A stretch of 64,000 bases of DNA from Streptomyces fradiae ATCC 10745 = DSM 40063 (GTDB lineage Bacteria; Actinomycetota; Actinomycetes; Streptomycetales; Streptomycetaceae), in the NCBI RefSeq assembly GCF_008704425.1, contig NZ_CP023696.1:978501-1042500 (forward strand), read 5' to 3'. How positions within the stretch are numbered: the stretch's first letter is position 1; each line of letters opens with the position of its first letter. The notes beneath the pieces are model-generated. The model saw only the letters and a program-made list of their open reading frames with translations. It did not search any database and was not told where the DNA came from. The position numbers were made by a program, and so were the translations under genes. This document shows, piece by piece, positions 52,508 to 60,317 of this stretch.

Positions 52508-53299
52508 ATGGCGCGGGAGCCGGCATCCGATCGGCTGACACCGGTGCTGCGGCCGGTGCGGGCGGGCAACGGGTTCGAGGAGGCGCTGGAGCAGATCCTC
52601 CAGGTGGTGCGGCTCGGCCTGGTGCCGGCCGGCGGGCGGCTGCCCGCCGAGCGGGAGCTGGCCGAGCGGATGGGCATCAGCCGGGTCACCCTGCGCGAGG
52701 TGCTGAAGGTGCTCCAGGAGCAGGGGCTGGTGGAGAGCCGGCGCGGCCGGTACGGCGGGACGTTCGTGCTGCGCCCGGAGCGCGGGGCGGGCCCGGAGCG
52801 CGGGGCGGGCCCGGGGGGCGCGGCGGACGCGGCGGGCGCGGCGGGCAGGGCGGGCGCGGCGGAGGAGCTGCGGCGGCGCACGGCCTCGGTGGACCTGGAG
52901 GACGCGCTGCTCTTCCGGGAGGTCCTGGAGACCGGCGCGGCGGGCCTGTGCGCGGCGCGGGGGCTGACGGAAGCCGAGGCGGCGCGGCTGCGCGGGGCGC
53001 TGCGGGCCACGCACGACGCGCCGCTGGACGACTACCGGCGCCAGGACACGCTGCTGCACCTGACGCTCGCGGAGCTGTCCGGCTCGCCGAGCCTGGCGGC
53101 GCGGTACGCGGCGGTGCGGGCGACCGTGAACGCCCTGCTGGACTGCATCCCGCTGCTGGTGCGGAACCTGGAGCACGCCCAGCACCAGCACGACGCGCTG
53201 GTGGAGGCGGTGCTGGAGGGCGACGCGGAGGGGGCGCGGGAGGTGGCGCGCGAGCACTGCGCGGGGACGGCGGCGCTGCTGCGGGGGTTCCTGGCGTAG
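52508..53299 (+). CDS. FadR/GntR family transcriptional regulator
   Basis: 263 residues. The winged helix-turn-helix covers about 20-85 (GRLPAERELAERMGISRVTLREVLKVLQEQGLVESRRGRYGGTFV). An Ala/Gly-rich insert (about 90-125) is followed by the FCD ligand domain with FREVLETGAAGLCA, LHLTLAELSGSPSL and EHAQHQHDALVEAV, which carries metal/ligand-binding His and Asp. It probably regulates the divergent synthetase operon and the downstream permease, sensing an amine or carboxylate. ATG at 52508 with AAGGGGG upstream. Confidence 0.9.
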   Translation: MAREPASDRLTPVLRPVRAGNGFEEALEQILQVVRLGLVPAGGRLPAERELAERMGISRVTLREVLKVLQEQGLVESRRGRYGGTFVLRPERGAGPERGAGPGGAADAAGAAGRAGAAEELRRRTASVDLEDALLFREVLETGAAGLCAARGLTEAEAARLRGALRATHDAPLDDYRRQDTLLHLTLAELSGSPSLAARYAAVRATVNALLDCIPLLVRNLEHAQHQHDALVEAVLEGDAEGAREVAREHCAGTAALLRGFLA

Positions 53300-53472
53300 G
53301 CGGGGGTCTGGGGCGGGGGTGGCGGGGGCGAGGGCGCGGCACGGGCGGGGGTCCGGCGCGGGCGGGGGTCCGGCGCGGGCTTGGTGCCAGCGGCGGCTTG
53401 GTGCCGGCGGCGCGCGGGGTGTTTCGGGGAACGTGCCGTCGAGGGGGTTGCGCCCGGCGCGCCCGCGCGGCA

Positions 53473-53480
53473 AAGGTATG
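53473..53480 (+). promoter_or_regulatory. Second AAGGTATG motif, upstream of the permease gene
   Basis: AAGGTATG at 53473-53480, 77 bases before the permease ATG, identical to the left half of the operator at 52466. It is followed by GGGGCCATTCC, not by a full ACCTT arm, so a complete site is uncertain. The 257-bp gap otherwise holds G-rich repeats (GGCGCGGGCGGGGGTCC-like) from 53300 to 53400. Confidence 0.4.
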
Positions 53481-53556
53481 GGGCCATTCCATTGGGCCGC
53501 GCCCCTCGGGCTGCTGGGCCACCGGGCAGGACCCGACACGGGGAGCTGACGCCGCC

Positions 53557-55026
53557 ATGACGCTGGAAGACACCTCGGGCACCTCACCGGGCGGGGCGGC
53601 ATCCCGCCCCTCCGCCGTCCCCGACGACTACCTGAAGCGCCGCGCCCTCCGCCGGGGCAGCGCCGGGTGGCTGCTGCTCACCGGACTCGGCGTCGGCTAC
53701 GTCGTCTCCGGCGACTACTCCGGCTGGAACATCGGCCTGGCGCAGGGCGGCTTCGGCGGGCTCGCCGTCGCCACGCTGCTCATGGGCACGATGTACGCCT
53801 GCCTGGTCCTCGCGCTCGCCGAGCTGTCCGCGATCCTGCCCGCCGCGGGCGGGGGCTACGGCTTCGCCCGGCGGGCGCTCGGCCCCTGGGGCGGCTTCCT
53901 CACCGGCACGGCGATCCTCATCGAGTACGTCCTCGCCCCCGCCGCCATCTCGATCTTCATCGGGGACTACGTCGGGTCCCTGGGCCTGTTCGGGCTGGAG
54001 TCCGGGTGGCCGGTCCACCTGGCGTGCTTCGTCGTCTTCATCGGCGTCCACCTGTGGGGCGTGGGCGAGGCGCTGCGCTTCAGCCTCGTCGTGACGGCGG
54101 TCGCGGTGGTGGCGCTGCTGGTCTTCGCGGCGGGCGCGTTCACCGACTTCCGGGTGGACCGGCTGGACGACATCCCGGTCGACGCCGCCGCGTTCGGCGC
54201 GAGCTCGTGGCTGCCGTACGGGCTGCTGGGCATCTGGGCGGCGTTCCCGTTCGGGATGTGGTTCTTCCTCGGCGTGGAGGGCGTGCCGCTCGCGGCGGAG
54301 GAGGCGAAGGACCCGGTCAGGTCCATGCCGAGGGCGCTGGCGCTGTCGATGGGCGTCCTGGCGGTGCTCGCGCTGCTGACCTTCCTGGCGGCGACCGGGG
54401 CGCGGGGCTCCGCCGCCCTGGCCGACGCCGGGAACCCGCTGGTCGTGGCGGCGGAGGGGGACGGCGGGCCGACCGGGCTGAGCCGGTTCGTGAACTACGC
54501 GGGGCTGGCGGGGCTGGTGGCCTCGTTCTTCTCGCTGGTCTACGCGGGCTCGCGGCAGCTCTTCGCCCTGTCGCGGGCCGGCTACCTGCCCCGGTTCCTG
54601 TCGCTGACGAACCGCCGCAAGGCCCCGTACCCGGGGCTGCTGGTGCCCGGCGTGATCGGCTTCTCGCTGGCGGCCGGGTCGGGGGACGGGGCGCGGATGC
54701 TGAACGTCGCCGTCTTCGGCGCGACCCTCTCGTACGCCCTGATGGCGCTGTCCCACATCGTGCTGAGGCGCCGCGAACCGGGCCTGGCGCGGCCCTACCG
54801 CACGCCCGGCGGGGCGCTGACCTCCTCGGTGGCGCTGGTGCTGGCGCTCGCCGCGCTGGTGGCGACGTTCCTGGTGGACGTGGTGGCGGCGGGGCTGGCC
54901 CTCGGGGTCTACGCGGTCGCCGCCGCGTACTTCGCGCTCTACAGTCGGCACCGGCTGGTGGCGAGCGCGCCCGAGGAGGAGTTCGCCGCGCTGGCCGCCG
55001 CCGAGGCCGAGCTCGACCGCCGATGA
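53557..55026 (+). CDS. APC-family amino acid/amine permease (ethanolamine permease-like)
   Basis: 489 residues with about 12 membrane segments. The start region DDYLKRRALRRGSAGWLLLTGLGVGYVVSGDYSGWNIGLAQGG is characteristic of the ethanolamine-permease branch of the APC superfamily, and EGVPLAAEEAKDPVRSMPRAL is the conserved loop. The likely role is ethanolamine uptake for the GlnA4-like enzyme. Its stop overlaps the ATG of the C26 hydrolase gene by four bases, so import and hydrolysis are coupled. Confidence 0.88.
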   Translation: MTLEDTSGTSPGGAASRPSAVPDDYLKRRALRRGSAGWLLLTGLGVGYVVSGDYSGWNIGLAQGGFGGLAVATLLMGTMYACLVLALAELSAILPAAGGGYGFARRALGPWGGFLTGTAILIEYVLAPAAISIFIGDYVGSLGLFGLESGWPVHLACFVVFIGVHLWGVGEALRFSLVVTAVAVVALLVFAAGAFTDFRVDRLDDIPVDAAAFGASSWLPYGLLGIWAAFPFGMWFFLGVEGVPLAAEEAKDPVRSMPRALALSMGVLAVLALLTFLAATGARGSAALADAGNPLVVAAEGDGGPTGLSRFVNYAGLAGLVASFFSLVYAGSRQLFALSRAGYLPRFLSLTNRRKAPYPGLLVPGVIGFSLAAGSGDGARMLNVAVFGATLSYALMALSHIVLRRREPGLARPYRTPGGALTSSVALVLALAALVATFLVDVVAAGLALGVYAVAAAYFALYSRHRLVASAPEEEFAALAAAEAELDRR

Positions 55027-55772
55027 GAGGAGTCGCGGGCGTGAGAGGAGCCGCGGGAGGGAGCGGGACCGCAGGAGTGGGAGGAGCCGCGGGGACGGCG
55101 AGGCCGCTCATCGGAGTGACGACGTACCTCGACACCGCCCGGTGGGGCGTGTGGGAGCTGCCGGCCGCGCTGCTGCCCGCCGCCTACCCGCGGCTGGTCC
55201 AGGCGGCGGGCGGGCTCGCCGCGCTGCTCCCGCCCGACGCGCCCGGCGCCGCGGCCGCGACCGTCGCCCGGCTGGACGCCCTGGTCGTCGCGGGAGGCGC
55301 CGACGTGGACCCCGCGCGGTACGGGGCCGCGCGCGACCCGAGGACCGGGCGGCTGGCCCCGGAGCGCGACGCGTGGGAGCTGGCCCTGGTGGGCGCGGCC
55401 CTGGCGGCCGGCACCCCGCTGCTGGGGATCTGCCGGGGCATGCAGCTGCTGAACGTCGCCCTGGGCGGCACGCTCGTCCAGCACCTGGAGGGGCACACGG
55501 CGGGGGTCGGCGTGCCGGGGCTGCACACGGTGAAGCCGGTGCCGGGGACGCGGTACGGGGCGCTGGTGCCGGAGGCGGTGGAGGTCCCCACGTACCACCA
55601 CCAGGCGGTGGAGCGGCTCGGCGCGGGACTGGTGCCGTCCGCGTACGCCGAGGACGGCACGGTGGAGGCGGTCGAGCTGCCGGGGGCCTGGGCGCTCGGT
55701 GTGCAGTGGCACCCCGAGCTGGGCGACGACCCGCGCGTCATGGCGGGGCTGGTCAGGGCGGCGGGAGGCTGA
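55023..55772 (+). CDS. Gamma-glutamyl-gamma-aminobutyrate hydrolase-like protein (class I GATase, peptidase C26)
   Basis: 249 residues. Family motifs are VVAGGADVDPARYG, the nucleophile C137 in LGICRGMQLLNVALGG, and the catalytic H230 and E232 in VQWHPE. It would release glutamate from a gamma-glutamylated product, closing the proposed ethanolamine route. The ATG overlaps the permease stop; a GTG at 55041 is an alternative start, and the first 25 residues are Gly/Ala repeats coded by GAGAGGAGCCGCGGG-like units. Confidence 0.9.
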   Translation: MRGVAGVRGAAGGSGTAGVGGAAGTARPLIGVTTYLDTARWGVWELPAALLPAAYPRLVQAAGGLAALLPPDAPGAAAATVARLDALVVAGGADVDPARYGAARDPRTGRLAPERDAWELALVGAALAAGTPLLGICRGMQLLNVALGGTLVQHLEGHTAGVGVPGLHTVKPVPGTRYGALVPEAVEVPTYHHQAVERLGAGLVPSAYAEDGTVEAVELPGAWALGVQWHPELGDDPRVMAGLVRAAGG

Positions 55773-55799
55773 CGAGCGGGCCGGGCGCCCGCCCGCCGC

Positions 55800-56702
55800 T
55801 CAGCGCGCCCGCGAAAGGGACAGCAGGTCCCGCGCCGGGCCCGTCGGGCGCGGCCCCGTGGGCCACACGGCGCGCAGCGCCCGGCGCAGGTCGGCGCCCT
55901 CGACCGGCACCTCCACCAGGCGGCGGGACGCCAGCTCCTCGCTGACCGCCAGTTCGCTGAGCACGGCCGGTCCGGCGCCGCTCACGGCCGCCGCCTTCAC
56001 CGCCGTCGTCGAGGCCAGCTCCATGAGCGGCGCCGCGAGGCCCCCGTGCGCGACCAGCGCCGAGTCGAGGACCTGCCGCGTCCCGGAGCCGTACTCGCGC
56101 AGCACCAGCGGGGTCTCCGCCAGCTCGGCGGGGGTGACCGGGGCGCGGCGGCGGGCCCAGCGGTGCGACGGCGCGGCGACGACGACCAGCCGGTCGCGGG
56201 CGACGACCACGCCGTCCAGTCCGTCCGGGACGGCGAGGCCCTCCACGTACCCGAGGTCCGCCTCGCCCGCGAGCAGCAGGGCGGCGACCGCCGCGGAGTT
56301 CCCCGCCTGCAGGGACACCGCCGTGCCGGGCCGCTCGGCGCGCAGCGCGATCAGCCAGCCGGGCAGCAGGTACTCGGCGATGGTCATGGACGCGGCGACC
56401 CGCAGCCGCGAGTCCCGGCGGTCCCGCAGTGCCTGGGCGCCCGCGTCGAACGCCTCCGCGGCCTCCACGATCCGCCGCGCCCAGTCGGTGACGAGGGCCC
56501 CCGCGTCGGTGAGCCGGGAACCGCGCGGCGAGCGGTCCACGAGCGCGACGCCGAGCTGCCGCTCCATGGACCGGATCCGGCCGCTGGCGGCGGGCTGTGT
56601 GATGCCCACCTCGCGTGCCGCCCGGCCGAGGCTGCCGTGCCGCGCGACGGCGAGCAGCAGCTCCAGGGCTCCGAGGTCGGGCACACGATGCGTCAGGCTC
56701 AT
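55800..56702 (-). CDS. LysR family transcriptional regulator
   Basis: 300 residues. The N-terminal helix-turn-helix is at about 8-65 (LELLLAVARHGSLGRAAREVGITQPAASGRIRSMERQLG); the remainder is the periplasmic-binding-like effector domain. ATG at 56702 has a -10-like TAAGCT (complement of 56709-56714) six bases upstream, suggesting a leaderless message. It is divergent from the TDT transporter gene, its likely target, by the usual LysR logic. Confidence 0.93.
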   Translation of the reverse strand: MSLTHRVPDLGALELLLAVARHGSLGRAAREVGITQPAASGRIRSMERQLGVALVDRSPRGSRLTDAGALVTDWARRIVEAAEAFDAGAQALRDRRDSRLRVAASMTIAEYLLPGWLIALRAERPGTAVSLQAGNSAAVAALLLAGEADLGYVEGLAVPDGLDGVVVARDRLVVVAAPSHRWARRRAPVTPAELAETPLVLREYGSGTRQVLDSALVAHGGLAAPLMELASTTAVKAAAVSGAGPAVLSELAVSEELASRRLVEVPVEGADLRRALRAVWPTGPRPTGPARDLLSLSRAR

Positions 56703-56772
56703 CAATCAAGCTTATGGGGCCATAGTGACAAGGTCCCTGGTCGGGGGTGGGTCCCCCGGCGAGGGTGGGGAC

Positions 56773-58020
56773 ATGGCCACCCTCGCCCAGCCGGCCCCGC
56801 CGCCCTCCGCCCCGGACCCGCGCCCCGCCCCGCATCCGCACACCCCCGACCCGCACGCCCCCGACCCGCCCTCCACCCCGCGCCCGCGCCCCGCCGACCA
56901 CCCCCGCCCCGCCACCGCGCCCCCGCCCGCCCCCGAGACGCGGCTGCGGCGGCTGACCCCGCAGCTGCACGCCGCCGTGATGGGCACCGCGGTCCTCGGC
57001 ACGGCGGGGGCCGGTCTGCCGCTCGCCGGCCTGCCGGGCGTGCGCACGGCCTGTACGGCGGTGTGGGCCCTGGCGCTGCTCGCGCTGGCCGTGCTGCTGC
57101 CCGCCCGCGCCGCGCACTGGGCCCGCCATCCGGACCGGGCGCGGGCCCATCTGCTGGACCCGGCGGTCGCCCCGTTCCACGGCTGCCTGTCCATGGCGCT
57201 GACCTCCGTCGGCGGCGGGGCGCTGGTGGTGGGCCGAAACTGGCTCGGCACCGGCCCGGCGGTGGGGCTGGCGGCCGTGCTGTGGGCGGCGGGCATGGTG
57301 GCCGGACTGGTGGTGACCGTCGTCATCCCGTATCTGATGGTGGTGCGCCACCCCATGGAGGCGCCGTCACCGGTGTGGCTGCTGCCCGTGGTCGCCCCGA
57401 TGGTGTCCGCGGCCACGGGGCCGCTCCTCGCCCCGCACCTCCCGGCGGGCCAGGCGCGCGCGACGCTGCTCGCCGCATGCCTGGGCCTGTTCGGGGTGAG
57501 CCTGCTCGCGGCCCTGCTGATCCTGCCGCCCGTCTTCGCCCGGCTGGTCGCGGCCGGCCCGCCCCCGCTCCCGGCGACGCCCGCGCTGCTGCTGGTCCTG
57601 GGGCCGCTGGGCCAGTCGGCGACGGCGGCGGCCGCTCTGGCGGGGGCGGCGCCGGACCTGCCGTACGGGCGGGCGCTCGCCGTGGCCTACGGGCTGCCGG
57701 TGCTGGGCTTCGCGCTGCTGTGGCTGGCGCTGGCCGGGGCGCTGGTGGTGCGGGCGCGGCGGCGCGGGATGCGCTTCGGGCTGTCGTGGTGGGCGTTCAC
57801 CTTCCCCGTCGGGACGTGCGTGACGGGGCTGGAGGGGATGGCGCGGCTGACGGGCCTGGTGGTGCTCGACGGGGCGGCGGTGGCGCTCTACGCCCTGCTG
57901 GTGGCGGGGTGGCTGGCCGCGGCGCCGGCGACGGTACGGGGCCTGCTCAGCGGGTCGCTGCCCGCAGGGCCCGCTCCAGCGCCTCGCGCGCCCGCGCCAG
58001 GGACGGCCCGTACCAGGTGA
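56773..58020 (+). CDS. TDT-family transporter (tellurite-resistance/dicarboxylate or sulfite exporter type)
   Basis: 415 residues. An unusual hydrophilic N-terminus (about 1-58) rich in Pro and Asp-Pro-His repeats precedes about ten membrane segments. The family pattern is seen in HAAVMGTAVLGTAGAG, FHGCLSMALTS and LSWWAFTFPVGTCVTGLEG. Members move C4-dicarboxylates, sulfite or oxyanions; the substrate here is unknown. Its 3' end overlaps the convergent binding-protein gene by 74 bases. Confidence 0.85.
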   Translation: MATLAQPAPPPSAPDPRPAPHPHTPDPHAPDPPSTPRPRPADHPRPATAPPPAPETRLRRLTPQLHAAVMGTAVLGTAGAGLPLAGLPGVRTACTAVWALALLALAVLLPARAAHWARHPDRARAHLLDPAVAPFHGCLSMALTSVGGGALVVGRNWLGTGPAVGLAAVLWAAGMVAGLVVTVVIPYLMVVRHPMEAPSPVWLLPVVAPMVSAATGPLLAPHLPAGQARATLLAACLGLFGVSLLAALLILPPVFARLVAAGPPPLPATPALLLVLGPLGQSATAAAALAGAAPDLPYGRALAVAYGLPVLGFALLWLALAGALVVRARRRGMRFGLSWWAFTFPVGTCVTGLEGMARLTGLVVLDGAAVALYALLVAGWLAAAPATVRGLLSGSLPAGPAPAPRAPAPGTARTR

Positions 58021-58669
58021 GGTACCGCCCGTCCACGAGGGCCGCGGGCAGGCCCTCGAACGCCTCGGGGCCGTCGTCGGCGGTGAACCGGTACGGCTCG
58101 TCGGGGAGCACGACCAGGTCGGCTTGCGCGGCGCGCAGCTCGCCGAGGGGGACGCGCGGGTACCGCTCGGCGTGGCCGGCGTACACGTTGGCCACGCCGA
58201 GCCGGGCGAGCAGGTCCCCGGCGAAGGTGTCACGCCCCAGCACCATCCAGGGCCGCCGCCACACGGGGACGACCGCCCGGCGGGGCGGACCCTCCGGGGC
58301 GGGCGCGGCCCACGCGGCCTCGGCCTCGTCGAGCCAGCGGGGCCGGGAGGCGACGCCGCAGGCGCGCAGCACCCGGTCCAGTTCGCCCAGCGCCTGCTCC
58401 AGCGAGCGCACCTCCGTGACGAGCACCTCCAGCCCGGCGGCGCGCAGGGCGGCGAGGTCGCCGGGGCGGTTCTCCTCCTCGTTGGCGACGACCAGGTCGG
58501 GGCGGAGCGCGGCGACGGCGGCCACGTCCGGGTTCTTCGTGCCGCCCAGGGCCGGCACGCCGAGGCCCGCCGGGTGGGTGCACCAGTCCGTGCGGCCCAC
58601 GAGCGCGCCGGGCGCGCTCACGGCGACGGCCTCGGTGAGCGACGGCACGAGCGACACGACCCGGATCAC
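57947..58669 (-). CDS. BtuF-like helical-backbone metal/cobalamin-binding protein without signal peptide
   Basis: 240 residues. The fold markers are RVVSLVPSLTEAVAV, ALVGRTDWCTHPAGL, the connecting helix region DLVVANEEENRPGDLAAL and a C-terminal LVDGRYLTWYGPSLARAREAL. It resembles periplasmic vitamin-B12 or iron-siderophore receptors, but no export signal or lipobox is visible, so it is probably cytoplasmic, as in many actinobacterial cobalamin-binding homologues. The GTG at 58669 overlaps the stop of the XRE-cupin gene by four bases. Confidence 0.82.
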   Translation of the reverse strand: MIRVVSLVPSLTEAVAVSAPGALVGRTDWCTHPAGLGVPALGGTKNPDVAAVAALRPDLVVANEEENRPGDLAALRAAGLEVLVTEVRSLEQALGELDRVLRACGVASRPRWLDEAEAAWAAPAPEGPPRRAVVPVWRRPWMVLGRDTFAGDLLARLGVANVYAGHAERYPRVPLGELRAAQADLVVLPDEPYRFTADDGPEAFEGLPAALVDGRYLTWYGPSLARAREALERALRAATR

Positions 58670-59223
58670 TGCTCCGCCGCCTCCATGTGCGGCGCGACCG
58701 ACACGACGAGCAGCCGCGTGCCGGGGTCGGAGGCGCGCCAGCGGTGGCGGACCCCACCGGAGAGGTACAGCGTGTCCCCCGCCTCCAGCCGGTAGGCACG
58801 GCCCTCGGCCTCCACCTCCACGGTGCCGTCGGCCACGTAGAGGAGGGCGTCGTTGCGCAGGACCAGCTCGCGGCCCGCGTCGTGCTCGCCGGTGAACTCC
58901 TCGGCGTGCATCTGGTGCTCGCCGCGCACCAGGGCGCGGACACCGGCCGGGGCGCCCGGGTCGTCGGCGTAGGCCGCGGCCCGTACGACGTCGACGGTGC
59001 GGGCCGCGTCGCCCGCGTCGAGCAGCTCGACCGCCGTGGTCTTGAGCGCGTCGGCGATGCACTCCAGGGAGCGCCTGCTGGGGCGGGCGCGCTCGTTCTC
59101 GATCTGGCTGAGAAAGGGCACGGACAGGCCGCTGCGCTCGGCGACGGCGGCGAGGGTCAGCGACAGCGCCCGGCGCCTTCTGCGCACGGCGGCGCCGACC
59201 CGCGGTGTCTCCTTGTCGTCCAT
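58666..59223 (-). CDS. XRE-family regulator with C-terminal cupin domain
   Basis: 185 residues. The XRE helix-turn-helix is at about 10-66 (RVGAAVRRRRRALSLTLAAVAERSGLSVPFLSQIENERARPS) and the cupin barrel at about 100-180 (DALLYVADGTVEVEAEGRAYRLEAGDTLYLSGGVRHRW). Such proteins usually repress catabolic or transport genes until a small ligand binds the cupin. ATG at 59223 with GGAGGGAAG just upstream. It is coupled to the BtuF-like gene. Confidence 0.9.
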   Translation of the reverse strand: MDDKETPRVGAAVRRRRRALSLTLAAVAERSGLSVPFLSQIENERARPSRRSLECIADALKTTAVELLDAGDAARTVDVVRAAAYADDPGAPAGVRALVRGEHQMHAEEFTGEHDAGRELVLRNDALLYVADGTVEVEAEGRAYRLEAGDTLYLSGGVRHRWRASDPGTRLLVVSVAPHMEAAEQ

Positions 59224-59336
59224 GTCTTCCCTCCCTTCCCTCCCTCTCCCGACAACCTTACGCAGCGCGAGAACCGCCGAGTAGCGCAAACGGCGCAAGC
59301 ACTTCGGGGCGTGGCCTGTCGGTGACGTACGGCATC

Positions 59337-60269
59337 ATGCGGGGTGTGACGCGACGCCTGATGCTCCTCGACACCGCTTCCCTGTACTTCCGGGCCTACT
59401 TCGGGGTCCCCGACTCGGTGCGCGCCCCGGACGGCACACCGGTGAACGCCGTGCGCGGGCTGCTCGACTTCATCGCCCGGCTGGTGCAGGACCACCGCCC
59501 GGACGAGCTGGTGGCGTGCATGGACGCGGACTGGCGCCCGGCCTGGCGGGTGGAGCTGATCCCCTCGTACAAGGCCCACCGGGTCGCCGTGGAGACCGGG
59601 CCCGGAGCGCCGGACGAGGAGGAGGTGCCGGACACGCTGTCGCCGCAGGTCCCGGTGATCGAGGCGGTGCTGGACGCGGTGGGCGTCGCCCGCGTGGGCG
59701 TCGCGGGGTACGAGGCGGACGACGTGATCGGCACGCTGGCCGTGCGGGCGGCGGGCCCGGTGGACATCGTGACCGGCGACCGGGACCTGTTCCAGCTGGT
59801 GGACGACGCGCGCGGGGTGCGGGTGCTGTATCCGGTCAAGGGCGTCGGCACGCTGCAGGCGGTGGACGAGGAGTGGCTGCGCGGCCGGTACGGCGTGGGC
59901 GGGCGGGGGTACGCCGACCTGGCCGCGCTGCGGGGCGACCCGAGCGACGGGCTGCCGGGGGTGCCGGGCGTCGGCGAGAAGACGGCGGCGAAGCTGCTGG
60001 AGGCGTACGGGGACCTGGCGGGCGTGATGGCGGCGGTGGACGACCCGGCGTCGCGGCTGACCCCGGCGCAGCGGCGGAGGCTGGCCGAGGCGCGGGAGTA
60101 CGTGGCGGTGGCGCCGAAGGTGGTGCGGGTCGCGCACGACGTACCGCTGCCGCCGTTCGACCCGGCGCTGCCGGCCGGTCCGAAGGACCCGGAGGCGCTG
60201 CGGACTTTGGCGGAAAGATGGGGGCTGGGCGGCTCCCTGGAGCGGCTGCTCGCCGTACTCGCCCGATGA
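59337..60269 (+). CDS. 5'-3' exonuclease / flap endonuclease (PIN-like, H3TH)
   Basis: 310 residues, similar to the 5'-nuclease domain of DNA polymerase I as a stand-alone protein. Acidic metal residues are visible in LMLLDTASLYFRAYFG, VACMDADWRPAWR, GYEADDVIGTLA and IVTGDRDLFQLV, and the helix-3-turn-helix DNA-binding part in GDPSDGLPGVPGVGEKTAAKLLEAYG. Probable role in Okazaki-fragment or repair flap removal. The start is uncertain: ATG 59337 or GTG 59346. Confidence 0.9.
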   Translation: MRGVTRRLMLLDTASLYFRAYFGVPDSVRAPDGTPVNAVRGLLDFIARLVQDHRPDELVACMDADWRPAWRVELIPSYKAHRVAVETGPGAPDEEEVPDTLSPQVPVIEAVLDAVGVARVGVAGYEADDVIGTLAVRAAGPVDIVTGDRDLFQLVDDARGVRVLYPVKGVGTLQAVDEEWLRGRYGVGGRGYADLAALRGDPSDGLPGVPGVGEKTAAKLLEAYGDLAGVMAAVDDPASRLTPAQRRRLAEAREYVAVAPKVVRVAHDVPLPPFDPALPAGPKDPEALRTLAERWGLGGSLERLLAVLAR

Positions 60270-60273
60270 GGTG

Positions 60274-60292
60274 TTAGCTTAGGCATGCCTAA
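60274..60292. promoter_or_regulatory. Iron box (IdeR/DmdR/DtxR-type operator)
   Basis: TTAGCTTAGGCATGCCTAA matches the TTAGGTTAGGCTAACCTAA-type consensus closely and contains a perfect 16-bp palindrome (60278-60293). It sits 26 bases before the siderophore-interacting protein start. Iron-loaded DmdR/IdeR should repress that gene. Confidence 0.88.
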
Positions 60293-60317
60293 GCAACCAC
60301 TGACCGGGGAGCATGCC

